This document shows, piece after piece, positions 52,201-62,000 of a stretch of 64,000 nt of DNA; position 1 is the first letter of the stretch; each line of letters opens with the position of its first letter. The notes beneath the pieces were generated by a model, which saw only the letters and a list, made by a program, of their open reading frames with translations, was not told where the DNA came from and searched no databases. Source of the DNA: Sphingobacteriales bacterium 44-61 (GTDB lineage: Bacteria; Bacteroidota; Bacteroidia; Chitinophagales; Chitinophagaceae); the NCBI GenBank assembly GCA_001898405.1, contig MKTW01000011.1:254801-318800 (forward strand), read 5' to 3'. The position numbers were made by a program, and so were the translations under genes.

Positions 52201-54939
52201 ATGCGTGTTTCTTTATTTTATGTGCCGGTGTCATTTTCTATCCGTAACCTTATTATCCCGGTTTTGTTTTGTTTGGCGAATAATGTTCAATCGCAATCTG
52301 TAATAAGAGAGCGTGTACTTATCAATGATGATTGGCGCTTTTTCCGGTATACGGCTGCACCCGACAATTTAATATATGATGAACGTCCAGCCGTAATAAA
52401 TCGTAATGACAGTGTTGCTGCTGATACAAAGCCAACAGAAGCGGTTGTTGTAAATTCCACAGAGAAGGTTTTGAAGAAATGGATACTTCCTTCTGCCAAC
52501 GATTTTATAAAAGATCCGGCCAAACAGCATCAGCGTCCTGTCGGTAATCCTGGTAGCGATTTCTCGTTTGTTCAGAATAATTTTAATGACAATGCTTGGC
52601 AGCAGGTAAAACTACCTCATGACTGGGCGATTAACGGTCCATTTTACGAAGGTAATAATGCAATTGTTGGTGGTGGGATGGGAAGATTGCCGAGCCAGGG
52701 TGTTGCCTGGTATCGCCGAAAGTTAGATATATCTGCAGCAGATAAAAGCAAATCAGTTTACCTTGATATAGATGGTGCAATGTCATATGCGATGGTTTGG
52801 CTGAATGGCAACCTTGTGGGAGGATGGCCTTATGGGTATAATTCTTTCCGTCTTGATCTGACTCCCTATATTCAACCAGGAGGAGATAACCAACTTGCGA
52901 TAAGGCTCGACAATCCTTTAAACTCTTCGCGCTGGTATCCAGGAGGTGGAATTTACCGGAATGTATGGCTTACAAAAGTCAGCACTGTACATGTGGGCCA
53001 ATGGGGAACTTTTATCCGTTCTAAAAACGTGTCTTCATCATCTGCTACTCTTGACCTGACGGTACAGATTGAGAATAAATCAAATACTGACCAGCAAATC
53101 GAAGTGGTCACTGACGTATATACATTAAACAAAAAACTGGAAAAAACAGGATCAAGAATTGCGTCATTCCGCAAATCAACTGCAATCGCTCGGGCCGGTC
53201 AAAAAACTGAAATAGAAAATTCTATCGTCATTAAAAAACCTTTGCTGTGGGGACCCTCACCAGAACAAACGCCCAACTTATATATGGCCATTACTCGTTT
53301 GTATGCAAACGGCCAATCTATTGATGAATACCAAACGCAATTTGGGATCCGTTCCTTGGTGTTTGACCCTGAGAAAGGAGTATCAGTAAACGGAATGCCC
53401 GTCAGGATTCAGGGTGTGAATCAGCATCATGATCTTGGAGCGTTGGGAGCAGCTTTCAACCTTAGAGCTGCCGAAAGACAACTGGAAATGCTCGCAGAGT
53501 TGGGATGTAATGCCATTCGGTTATCACATAATCCACCAGCTCCGGAACTGCTGGAACTCACGGATCGCATGGGATTTTTGGTCATAGATGAAATTTTTGA
53601 TGGTTGGGAGAGAAAAAAATCGCCACTGGATTTTCATTTAATTTTTCCAGATTGGGCTGAACCAGATACTAGATCTTTTATAAGGAGGGATCGCAATCAT
53701 CCGTCTATCATCTCTTGGAGTTTTGGCAATGAAGTGGGTGAACAATATACTGGAGAGGAGGGTGCTGCAGTTGCAAGAAAATTACATGATATTGTATTGG
53801 ATGAGGATAGTACCCGTCCGTCAACTGCATCCATGAATTATGCGAAACCTGATATGACTTTCCCTCGTGAATTGGATATTATCAGTTTAAATTATCAGGG
53901 AGAGGGCATTAGAGATGCACCCGAATACTCACACTTGCGGGGTATCAGAACATCGCCCCTCTATCCGGCATTTAAGAAGCAGTTCCCTGGAAAGTTAATA
54001 TTTGGCAGTGAAACTTCATCAACGCTCAGTACCCGCGGTTCATATATCTTTCCCGTTACTAAAGGCAGTAGTGCTCCTGCTAGTGATACCACAGGTGGCA
54101 ATCCTTACAAAAAATATGTCAGCGCGTATGAACTGTATACAGCGCCATTTGGCGCGTCGCCGGATAAAGTATTTGCAACTCAGGATCAGCACCCCTACGT
54201 TGCCGGCGAATTTGTCTGGTCTGGTTGGGATTACCTCGGCGAGCCGACCCCTTATTATTCTTCACGTAGTTCCTATTTCGGTATAATCGATCTCGCAGGT
54301 TTTAAGAAAGATCGTTTTTATCTCTATCAGTCACGCTGGAAACCTTCCCTACCAATGGTGCATATCCTGCCGCATTGGAATTGGCCTGATCGTAACGGGC
54401 AGATAACGCCTGTACATGTTTTTACATCCGGTGATGAAGCCGAATTGTTTTTAAACGGTCGTTCAATGGGAAGGAAAAAGAAAGCAAAGTTTGAATATCG
54501 CCTGAGATGGGATGAAATACAATATGAGCCTGGCGAATTGAAAGTGGTCGCTTATAAAAAAGGCAAAAAATGGGCGGAACAGACCATTAGGACAACTGAA
54601 AAAGCCGCTCAGTTGTCATTGAGTGCAGACAGGAACGTGATCAAAGGGGGGGAAGACCTCTCTTTTGTCACGGTGAAAGTGACGGATCAAAACGGATTAA
54701 TGGTGCCGGACGCAGATAATAAAATAAGTTTCACTATTGAAGGACCGGGGGAGATTGTCGCAACCGACAATGGTGATCCCACAAATATGGTTTCGTTTGC
54801 ATCAAAAGAGCGCCAGGCCTACTTCGGTCTATTATTGGCTATTGTGCGGTCTGAGAAAGGAAAGGCTGGTTCAATAAAAGTGACTGCATCGTCACCGGGA
54901 CTGAAACCGGCCACTATTGAAATAAAAATAAGTAATTAA
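52201..54939 (+). CDS. GH2 glycoside hydrolase (beta-galactosidase/glucuronidase type, DUF4982-like)
   Basis: A 912-residue secreted enzyme (signal region LIIPVLFCLANNVQSQS). GH2 order: sugar-binding jelly roll (VKLPHDWAINGPFYEG, VYLDIDGAMSYAMVWLNG, NPLNSSRWYPGGGIYRNVW), immunoglobulin-like domain, TIM barrel with IRLSHNPPAPELLELTDRMG, acid/base Glu in IISWSFGNEVGEQYTGEEG and nucleophile Glu in LIFGSETSSTLS. C-terminal domains: a DUF4982-type segment (VHVFTSGDEAELFLNGRSMG) and an Ig-like one. Specificity (galactose, glucuronate or xylose) cannot be read from sequence. It has its own leader after the susD terminator. Confidence 0.88.
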   Translation: MRVSLFYVPVSFSIRNLIIPVLFCLANNVQSQSVIRERVLINDDWRFFRYTAAPDNLIYDERPAVINRNDSVAADTKPTEAVVVNSTEKVLKKWILPSANDFIKDPAKQHQRPVGNPGSDFSFVQNNFNDNAWQQVKLPHDWAINGPFYEGNNAIVGGGMGRLPSQGVAWYRRKLDISAADKSKSVYLDIDGAMSYAMVWLNGNLVGGWPYGYNSFRLDLTPYIQPGGDNQLAIRLDNPLNSSRWYPGGGIYRNVWLTKVSTVHVGQWGTFIRSKNVSSSSATLDLTVQIENKSNTDQQIEVVTDVYTLNKKLEKTGSRIASFRKSTAIARAGQKTEIENSIVIKKPLLWGPSPEQTPNLYMAITRLYANGQSIDEYQTQFGIRSLVFDPEKGVSVNGMPVRIQGVNQHHDLGALGAAFNLRAAERQLEMLAELGCNAIRLSHNPPAPELLELTDRMGFLVIDEIFDGWERKKSPLDFHLIFPDWAEPDTRSFIRRDRNHPSIISWSFGNEVGEQYTGEEGAAVARKLHDIVLDEDSTRPSTASMNYAKPDMTFPRELDIISLNYQGEGIRDAPEYSHLRGIRTSPLYPAFKKQFPGKLIFGSETSSTLSTRGSYIFPVTKGSSAPASDTTGGNPYKKYVSAYELYTAPFGASPDKVFATQDQHPYVAGEFVWSGWDYLGEPTPYYSSRSSYFGIIDLAGFKKDRFYLYQSRWKPSLPMVHILPHWNWPDRNGQITPVHVFTSGDEAELFLNGRSMGRKKKAKFEYRLRWDEIQYEPGELKVVAYKKGKKWAEQTIRTTEKAAQLSLSADRNVIKGGEDLSFVTVKVTDQNGLMVPDADNKISFTIEGPGEIVATDNGDPTNMVSFASKERQAYFGLLLAIVRSEKGKAGSIKVTASSPGLKPATIEIKISN

Positions 54940-55121
54940 AAAATTACTTTGTATTGCTTGGAATCGGAGGCGACCTGGTAATAGTCGAATATTTGTTCCA
55001 GCGTAGAGGTATGATATGGACAGACGCCGGCCCGGGCACACCTTTGTCCATATGCTTGATCAATTAGGCATTCAATATAGTAATGGGGCCGAACCTTTCG
55101 TTTTCCGAAGGATAATGTCAT
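54936..55121 (-). CDS. Possible small Cys-containing protein
   Basis: 61 residues on the opposite strand in the gap between the GH2 gene and the next: YYIECLIDQAYGQRCARAGV followed by CPYHTSTLEQIFDYYQ. The composition looks protein-like and it has a proper ATG, but it overlaps the GH2 stop by 4 bases and no family is recognised. It may be a remnant. Confidence 0.3.
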   Translation of the reverse strand: MTLSFGKRKVRPHYYIECLIDQAYGQRCARAGVCPYHTSTLEQIFDYYQVASDSKQYKVIF

Positions 55122-55200
55122 ACGGCTAAATTGTTCGAGGAGATGAGATAGAAGCTAATTTTAAATATTATTTGAAATAGATGATTCATATGCCATTTGT

Positions 55201-56045
55201 ATGAATAATATACGTGAAATGATTTTTAAGCTCCTGGCGGTATTGTCAGCTTCCTGTCTCCTAAGTACTCAAAAATCAGCTTGGGTAAGTGATCAATGGA
55301 TTTCTTTATTCAATGGGAAGGATTTTAACGGATGGGAGTCATACCTTGGACCGGCATACGATACTGTCGCGCATGATTTTAAAAGCAACCGTTTTGGACT
55401 TAATAATGATCCGGATAGTGTATTTACAGTTGTGCAAAATGGTGGTGAAAATATAATTCGAATATCAGGTCAACATTTTTGTTGCCTTGCTACAATGCAG
55501 GAATTCGAAAACTATCATCTTCGTTTGCAATTTAGATGGGGTAAACAAAAGTATGCACCCAGGAAAAGCTCAAAACGCGACAGCGGGGTTCTTTATCATT
55601 CACACGGACACCTCATGGAGTCGGTTGGTTTTTTTGGATGGCTGCTCATGAATTCCAGGTACAAGAAAATGATTGCGGTGATTATTGGTCCGTACTCTCG
55701 GACGTGGAGGCAAACGTGGTCATGACAAAGGATAGTACTTATATCTATAACGAAAATGGGGTCGTCCGATTTTTTGGACCTCATGGCGGTCTTCGAGGGC
55801 ATATTATTAAATCTGAGGATGCCGAGAATCTGGTAGGCGAATGGAATACGCTGGACCTTTACACGTTCGGCGGGTCGAGTATTCATATGGTCAATGGTAA
55901 GATAGTGATGAGATTACATCATTCGCGCCAACTATCGGAGGCTGGACTTACCGCTCTTGTTAAAGGTAGAATCCAGCTTCAGTCAGAAGGAGCTGAAATT
56001 TTTTTTAGAGGAATTGAAATTCAATCTATTACTCAATTGCCTTAA
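55201..56045 (+). pseudogene. DUF1080 (3-keto-disaccharide hydrolase-like) gene, frameshifted
   Basis: Frame 1 (from 55201) holds the signal peptide and the first half: WISLFNGKDFNGWESYLGPA, FTVVQNGGENIIRISGQHF, FENYHLRLQFRWGKQKYAPR and DSGVLYHSHG. Similarity then continues in another frame from about 55612: FFWMAAHEFQVQENDCGDYW through LVGEWNTLDLYTFGGSSIHM to SEGAEIFFRGIEIQSI. The switch needs a one-base loss or two-base gain near 55610. The domain is a jelly-roll hydrolase family involved in sugar catabolism. Inactive unless the frameshift is a sequencing error. Confidence 0.75.
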
Positions 56046-56047
56046 TA

Positions 56048-56260
56048 ATTTATGATTCAAAATATCACCTGCTTAGGTCTCGTATTGATGTAACCATCGC
56101 CCGTAGTCAGCGTATCGTAAAATCAAATAGGCAAGGTGATGAAGTGTGGGAAAATTTATTGGATAAGAACCATATTAATAAATTGAATATTAAAATGCGG
56201 TGTGAAGAGTATGGCTATAATTATCTGAATACTTTTAAGTTCAGCGATTCCATGGATTGA
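56048..56260 (+). pseudogene. Unidentified open-frame remnant between the DUF1080 genes
   Basis: About 68 codons open without an ATG at the left: SKYHLLRSRIDVTIARSQRI, DEVWENLLDKNHINKLNIKM, CEEYGYNYLNTFKFSDSMD and stop. It looks like the C-terminal end of a protein I cannot name, fused at its left edge to the end of the first DUF1080 gene and overlapping the start of the second. Confidence 0.3.
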
Positions 56261-57004
56261 GGGTTCTTACAATAATTATACAACATTCAATCAGAAATTT
56301 GGCCATATTTTTTATGCAGATAACTTGAATTACGATAAACTCGAATTTGAATATTTTATAGAAGGTGAATATGTTCAAAATGCTCCTGCTTTTACAGGAT
56401 ACAACAGTGGAGTGATGCTGCATGCCCAGCGTGACAATTCCATGACTTTTAATCAGAGATTTCCCATGTCTTTGGAAATGCAGTTGTTGGGGAATGGCGG
56501 AGTGATCAGGAATAATTTTACAGGAAATCTATGTACGCCCGCACACAGGTGTATATAAATAATAAGCTAAGGGAGGATTATTGCATCAATTCTAATTCGG
56601 AAAATTACGAGAATGAAAAATGGGTGAAAGCTTCAGTGGAGATATACGGCGATTCTGTGATCAATCAGAAAATTGAAGGAGAAATTGTTCTTTCTTATAC
56701 TAATTCTGTAGTAAAGTATGAAAGCCCATTTATCATTAACGGTAGAATAAATTTTAAAGAGGGAGTGCGGGGTGTTGCGTATTGGATGAAAATGGATAAG
56801 GCACCGTTGAAAGGAGGTTATATAGCTTTCCAGACAGAAAGTCAGGCTATCAAATTCAGGAATATACGGCTGCTCAATTTTTGTGGCTGTACCGATAAGA
56901 AAGCAGAAAATTATAAGAGTTATTGTTTGAAAGTTAAAGCATGGGACCAAGAGTTTTTACCAGCATTTTCTTACCTGAGTTGTTTGACAACGCCTGTTGT
57001 TTGA
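56250..57004 (+). pseudogene. Second DUF1080 gene, truncated and frameshifted
   Basis: Open from PWIEGSYNNYTTFNQKFGHI (about 56250) without a start codon or signal peptide. It continues FEYFIEGEYVQNAPAFTGYN, SGVMLHAQRDNS and LEMQLLGNGGVIRNNFTGNL, then CTP at 56541, where one base is missing from a Gly codon. The next frame carries TQVYINNKLREDYCINSNSE, WVKASVEIYGDSVINQKIEG and GGYIAFQTESQAIKFRNIRL. The domain is otherwise nearly complete, so its loss looks recent. Confidence 0.7.
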
Positions 57005-57084
57005 TCTTGTTAACATAGGGACATTAAAAGTCCTTGATGACAATGGGTTATTGTTAAGTGCAAATAAGAAAAATCAAGAAACTA

Positions 57085-57680
57085 AGCAAAAGCAGTTTTG
57101 TGAAACTCGGAACCCTACACCTTTGGCGGTGGTAGTGTACTTGGGCTATGCCGAATGATTAAATTTGAGGCATGCACAAATCTAAAAAGCAGTCGTATGT
57201 TGTTTATAAGTGTGATTACCACATAGTTTGGGTGCCGAAGTATCGGTTTAGGATATTAACAGGAGAGATAGGAATATTGATGGCCAAAGATATCCGGATG
57301 TACAGTGAATGGTTGAGTTGCGAAATAGTGGAATTAAATGTTCGGCCGGATCATATTCATATATAGTCAGTATTCCGCCGAAGGTATCCGTATCTACGTA
57401 TATGAGAACGATCAAGGGCAAAACGGCGATCAAGCTGTTTAAGAGTTACCCGATGTTAAAGAGGCGTCCGTATTGGGGGTAACCACTTTTGGGGTAAAGG
57501 GTATTTCGTCAATACGATTAGTCTGAATGAGGAAGTGATCAAACGATACGTGAATATCAGGAAGAGGAAGAACGTCGGGAGGAACAGATGGCAAAAATTT
57601 TAATCAGCTCGACCTGTTATAGCCCTTTAGGCTCATCCAAAAATCCACCTGCTTTGCAGGTGGTCGTTTAATAGCAAGGC
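57085..57680 (+). mobile_element. IS200/IS605-family insertion sequence, inactive
   Basis: A short element of about 0.6 kb with no terminal inverted repeats, consisting of a subterminal hairpin on the left (CTACACC, loop, GGTGGTAG, 57115-57135), a tnpA remnant, and a perfect right-end hairpin CCACCTGC-TTT-GCAGGTGG (57645-57663). These hairpins are what TnpA recognises in the single-stranded ends. No tnpB is present. Exact ends are approximate. Confidence 0.75.
57172..57603 (+). pseudogene. tnpA: IS200-type Y1 transposase TnpA, two frameshifts
   Basis: Frame 1 codes MHKSKKQSYVVYKCDYHIVW, VPKYRFRILTGE and VELNVRPDHIHI, with the HUH-type His-hydrophobic-His motif, then stops. Frame 2 resumes at IVSIPPKVSVSTYMRTIKGK and runs to KRRPYWG. 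Near 57475 an extra G forces a second shift into GNHFWGKGYFVNTISLNEE and VIKRYVNIRKRK, containing the catalytic Tyr. Total length when repaired is about 143 residues, normal for the family. Not functional as it stands. Confidence 0.8.
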
Positions 57681-57806
57681 AATCGTTAGGAAGGATGATT
57701 CTTCATCCTTCCTTTTCTGACAAATCTTTACGTAAGATAATTTACATCCGAATATTTTTGGATTGCAATAACAAAGTGAAACCATATTAAGATAAAAAGA
57801 TAAATA

Positions 57807-58979
57807 ATGAATGATATCCGGATGTACGAGACCATGCGGTGGTTTGGTCCGCATGATGCGACTGGCCTAAAAGATATAAGACAAGCTGGCTGCAAAGGGG
57901 TCGTTACAGCATTGCATGAAATACCTGTAGGGGATGCATGGACTGTGGAAGAGATTAAAAAAAGGAAATCGCTGATTGAGGCTGAAGGGATGACTTGGAC
58001 TGTGGTGGAAAGTTTGCCAGTTAGTGAGGATATTAAAAGACAGGCAGGAGCCTACAAAACGCATATTGAAAATTACAAAAAAAGCTTGGAAAATCTTTCG
58101 GCTTGTGGGCTGAAAGTAATTACATACAACTTTATGCCTGTATTGGATTGGGTGCGGACGGATATTAGTTACACGATGCCTACAGGAGCCAAGGCACTTT
58201 ATTTTGAACGCCTTGCTTTCGTGGCTTTTGATGTTTTTATGTTGAAGAGGCCAGATGCGGTAAATGACTATACTTCCGTCGAGATCAAACAGGCAGAGCA
58301 ATGGTTAGCGGCAAGTTCAGGGCAAATAAAACAGCAGGTTTTCCAGAACGCTTTGCTGGGGCTTCCTGGTACTATGGGACGGTTTACTCCAGAGGAAGTT
58401 TTAGCCGCGTTGAAAGGCTATCACGAGATCAATGCGGAAAAACTGAGGAAACACCTGATTTATTTTTTACAGGAAATAATTCCCGTTGCCGAGAAAGCCG
58501 GACTCAAAATGGCTATTCACCCCGATGACCCGCCATATCCGGTACTCGGTCTTCCACGGATTGTCAGTTCAGAGAAAGATCTGAATGATATCCTGGAAAC
58601 TGTTCCTTCACAGGCCAATGGATTGTGTTATTGCACTGGCTCGTTGGGTGTGAGGGCTGATAATGATTTGATCGGGATAATAAAACGATTTGGTGAACAT
58701 ATTCACTTCCTTCACCTTCGGAATATACGGAAGGATGATACAGGTAATTTTTATGAGTCTGATCACTTGGACGGCGATGCAGACATGTTCGGCATCGTTC
58801 GTGAACTGTTGCTCCTGATGAAAAGACGGAACATATCATTACCTATGCGGCCCGACCATGGGCACCAAATGTTGGATGATCTCCGGAAAACTACTTATCC
58901 AGGGTATTCAGCAATCGGGAGACTTAAGGCGCTGGCAGAATTACGCGGGCTGCAGCATGGCCTTGTCAAAACATTATAG
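57807..58979 (+). CDS. uxuA: Mannonate dehydratase
   Basis: A 390-residue cytoplasmic enzyme converting D-mannonate to 2-keto-3-deoxygluconate, the step after fructuronate reduction in glucuronate catabolism. UxuA family pattern: MYETMRWFGPHDATGLKDIR, GCKGVVTALHEIPVGDAW, YNFMPVLDWVRTD, KMAIHPDDPPYPVLGLPRIV, NGLCYCTGSLGVRADND, HFLHLRNIRKDD and MRPDHGHQMLDDL, which supply the metal-binding His and Cys. It lies after the dead IS and before the regulator gene. It explains how released glucuronate is used. Confidence 0.95.
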   Translation: MNDIRMYETMRWFGPHDATGLKDIRQAGCKGVVTALHEIPVGDAWTVEEIKKRKSLIEAEGMTWTVVESLPVSEDIKRQAGAYKTHIENYKKSLENLSACGLKVITYNFMPVLDWVRTDISYTMPTGAKALYFERLAFVAFDVFMLKRPDAVNDYTSVEIKQAEQWLAASSGQIKQQVFQNALLGLPGTMGRFTPEEVLAALKGYHEINAEKLRKHLIYFLQEIIPVAEKAGLKMAIHPDDPPYPVLGLPRIVSSEKDLNDILETVPSQANGLCYCTGSLGVRADNDLIGIIKRFGEHIHFLHLRNIRKDDTGNFYESDHLDGDADMFGIVRELLLLMKRRNISLPMRPDHGHQMLDDLRKTTYPGYSAIGRLKALAELRGLQHGLVKTL

Positions 58980-59027
58980 CGTTAACAGTTTTTGTTGGAA
59001 AATATCGATGCGGAAGAAACTTCATTC

Positions 59028-62000
59028 ATGAATGGGATGAGATATCTATTAGCCATATTCTTTTTGCCTTTTGGCGTTCATCTCACCTCTGCACAGACCG
59101 GAAGGTTGAATTTTATTAATTTTTCTAGTCAGCACGGCTTGTCCTCTAACACGGTTAACGCAATTATAAAGGACAGTTACGGGTACATGTGGTTTGGAAC
59201 AGACGATGGTTTAAACCGGTTTGACGGTGTTAATTTCAAAATTTTCCGTTATGCGGCGGGCGATAGCACTTCCATAGGTTCAAATACGATCACGGCTATT
59301 TGTGAGGATAAGAACGGTAATCTTTGGATAGGAACTACACAAACATTATCATTTTTTGATAGAAAAAAGGGTTCGTTTCTTAATTATTATTTTAAAGGGA
59401 AAAGCTCTGTAAGGTCGCTACTTATTGATCATAACGGAAGCTTGTGGGTCGGTACTTATACCGGGCTTTTTCTATATGACCGTCAAACTGCGCCACTGAA
59501 CGCACGGAGTATTGACCCGGTCAGGGTTGAAAACATCACTACAAAAACCATCCTTAGTATCTTCGAAGATAGCCGCCAGCGATTATGGATTGGTACTGAT
59601 ATAGGATTATTTCAGTATCACTGGAAAAATAAAAAATTTAATTTGAGCAGGTACGGCACTGATAGTTTGAATCCGCAGAAGAATACCATCCGGTCAATTA
59701 CAGAAGATAACAGCGGAAATATGTGGATTGGAACATTAAGTGGAATAGTAAAGCTTACACCAGAAAGTAAGTTGTCTCAGATATATAGATCAGGTGAGGG
59801 GAAAGAGACATTAAGCAGCGACCGGGTCTATACAATTGTGCCCGACAAATTCAAAAGGGTCTGGATCGGTACAGAAGAAGGCCTGAATCTTCTTGACCTG
59901 CCCTCAAATAAAATACAGCGCGTGTTAGGGCAAAGCGATGAAGATAAAGTTAGTCTTTCTCCCAACCGGTACATCAAAAGTATTTTTGTCGATACCAGCG
60001 ATATACTTTGGTTCGGCACTCAACTGGGTGGTGTCAATAAACTGGATCCGAACCTTCCCTTTTTTAATATTAAAAGGAATATGGAATTTGATGTTGTTAG
60101 TAATAAATATCCGGCTGTATCAAGTTTTGTTGAGGGGAGGGAAGGGGAAATATATGTAGGCACAGATGGCGGTGGGTTGCATGTTTTTAATCGCACATTG
60201 GAAACAATTGCCCGGGTCAAGTTTAGAATTATAACTGATGATGAGATACGTTCCATCACGTCGATGGAGCAAGCCGGGAATGCAATATGGATAGGAACCC
60301 AGCACAATGGTATTTACGTTTTCGACCGATTGTCGGGTAAGGTGGCGCATTACTTCCAGGGCCCAGACGCAAATAACTTGTCAAGCAATGACATTATGTG
60401 CATCAAAAGAATAAAGAATGGGAATATCTGGATCGGCACAAATGGGGGAGGAGTGAATGTATTCGATACGGAAAAGAAACGTTTCCTGAAGTTTGATAAA
60501 ACTTCGGCGGAAAAGGAATTTCGAATTCCACTAAACGGGTATATCCGGTCAATTGAAGAAGATGAACAAGGAAATATCTGGATAGGTTCACAGGGAAGTG
60601 GTCTTGTTATATACGACCCTGTCAGAAAGCGATTCTCTCATTTAACAACTGATAGTAGTGGATTGGCGTCAAACTATATACAATGTATTTATAAAAGCAG
60701 GCAGGGACAGGTTTGGGTTGGTACGGCTGGCAATGGCCTCAATGTGTTCGATACAAGAACTAAAAGGTTCAGGCTTTATTCCGAAGCTGATGGCTTAAGT
60801 AATAACGTCATTTATAAAATACTGGAGGATTCCCGAGGACGCTTATGGCTTAGCTCAAATCGTGGGATTAGCTGCTTTGATCTGGCCTCAAGTCGCTTTA
60901 GCAACTATTTTTATCAAAACGGTGTTCAAAGAGGTGGCTTTGTTTTAGGTGCGGGATTGTGTTGCAGGAATGGCGAAATGTTTTTCGGAGGGATGGAGGG
61001 ATTTAATTTTTTCTATCCGAAGTTCCTCGCAATAAATCGTGTTATCCCGCCTCTTCAATTTACTGATCTCAGAGTATCCAATCAAAAAATACAACCCGGT
61101 CATTCAGGGATAATTGATGAAGATATTACCACAGCGCAACAGGTCAAACTGGAGTACAAACAAAATTTTTCGATTGAGTACAGCGCATTGAATTTCACTT
61201 CGCCACAGGATAATCGGTATAGTTATAAATTGGATGGGTTTGACAAAAAATGGATTGAAGTGGGAACATCATCGACTGCCGTTTATACGAATCTAGATCC
61301 CGGGGAATATAAATTCCGCGTGAAGGCTCACAGTGTAGACGGACTATGGCTTACGCAAGAGCGTTCTATCCGGATTGTTGTGAGGACCCCTTTTTGGCGA
61401 ACGATGTATGCTTATATCTTTTACCTGTCCCTGATCATATCCGGGCTGCTCTACTTAAGATACAGGGGTATCAGGAGGATTAAAAAAGATTTCGTGACAG
61501 AGCAGGAAAAGGAACGGATTAAACAGGTACTCATCCGAGAACGTAAGGAAGTGGAGCAATTGCGGGAATTTGATCAAATGAAGATTAAATTTCTTACAAA
61601 TCTTAGCCATGAATTGAGGACGCCAGTTTCGCTTATTATTGATCCTATTCAAAGAATTATCTCAACAGAAAGTGACGTAAGAAAAGCCGATCAACTTAAC
61701 CTGGTGTATCGGAATGCGAAGCGGCTGCTTAACTTAGTAAATCAATTATTGGATTTTCATTCTCCTGAAGAGAACGAAATTAAATTAAACCTGAACGTGG
61801 CTGATCTGGTTCCTTTAATTAAGGAAGTTGCGGACTCGTTCAAATTGGAAGCAGACCGGAAGCAAATTCAGTTCTTTTTTAAAAGTAATATCATTCAGTT
61901 TTACACGGCGTTCGACATTGATAAAATTGAGCGAACGCTGTTTAATCTTTTATCCAACGCATTTAAGTTTACCGAAAATGGCGGAACGATTACGATTGAA

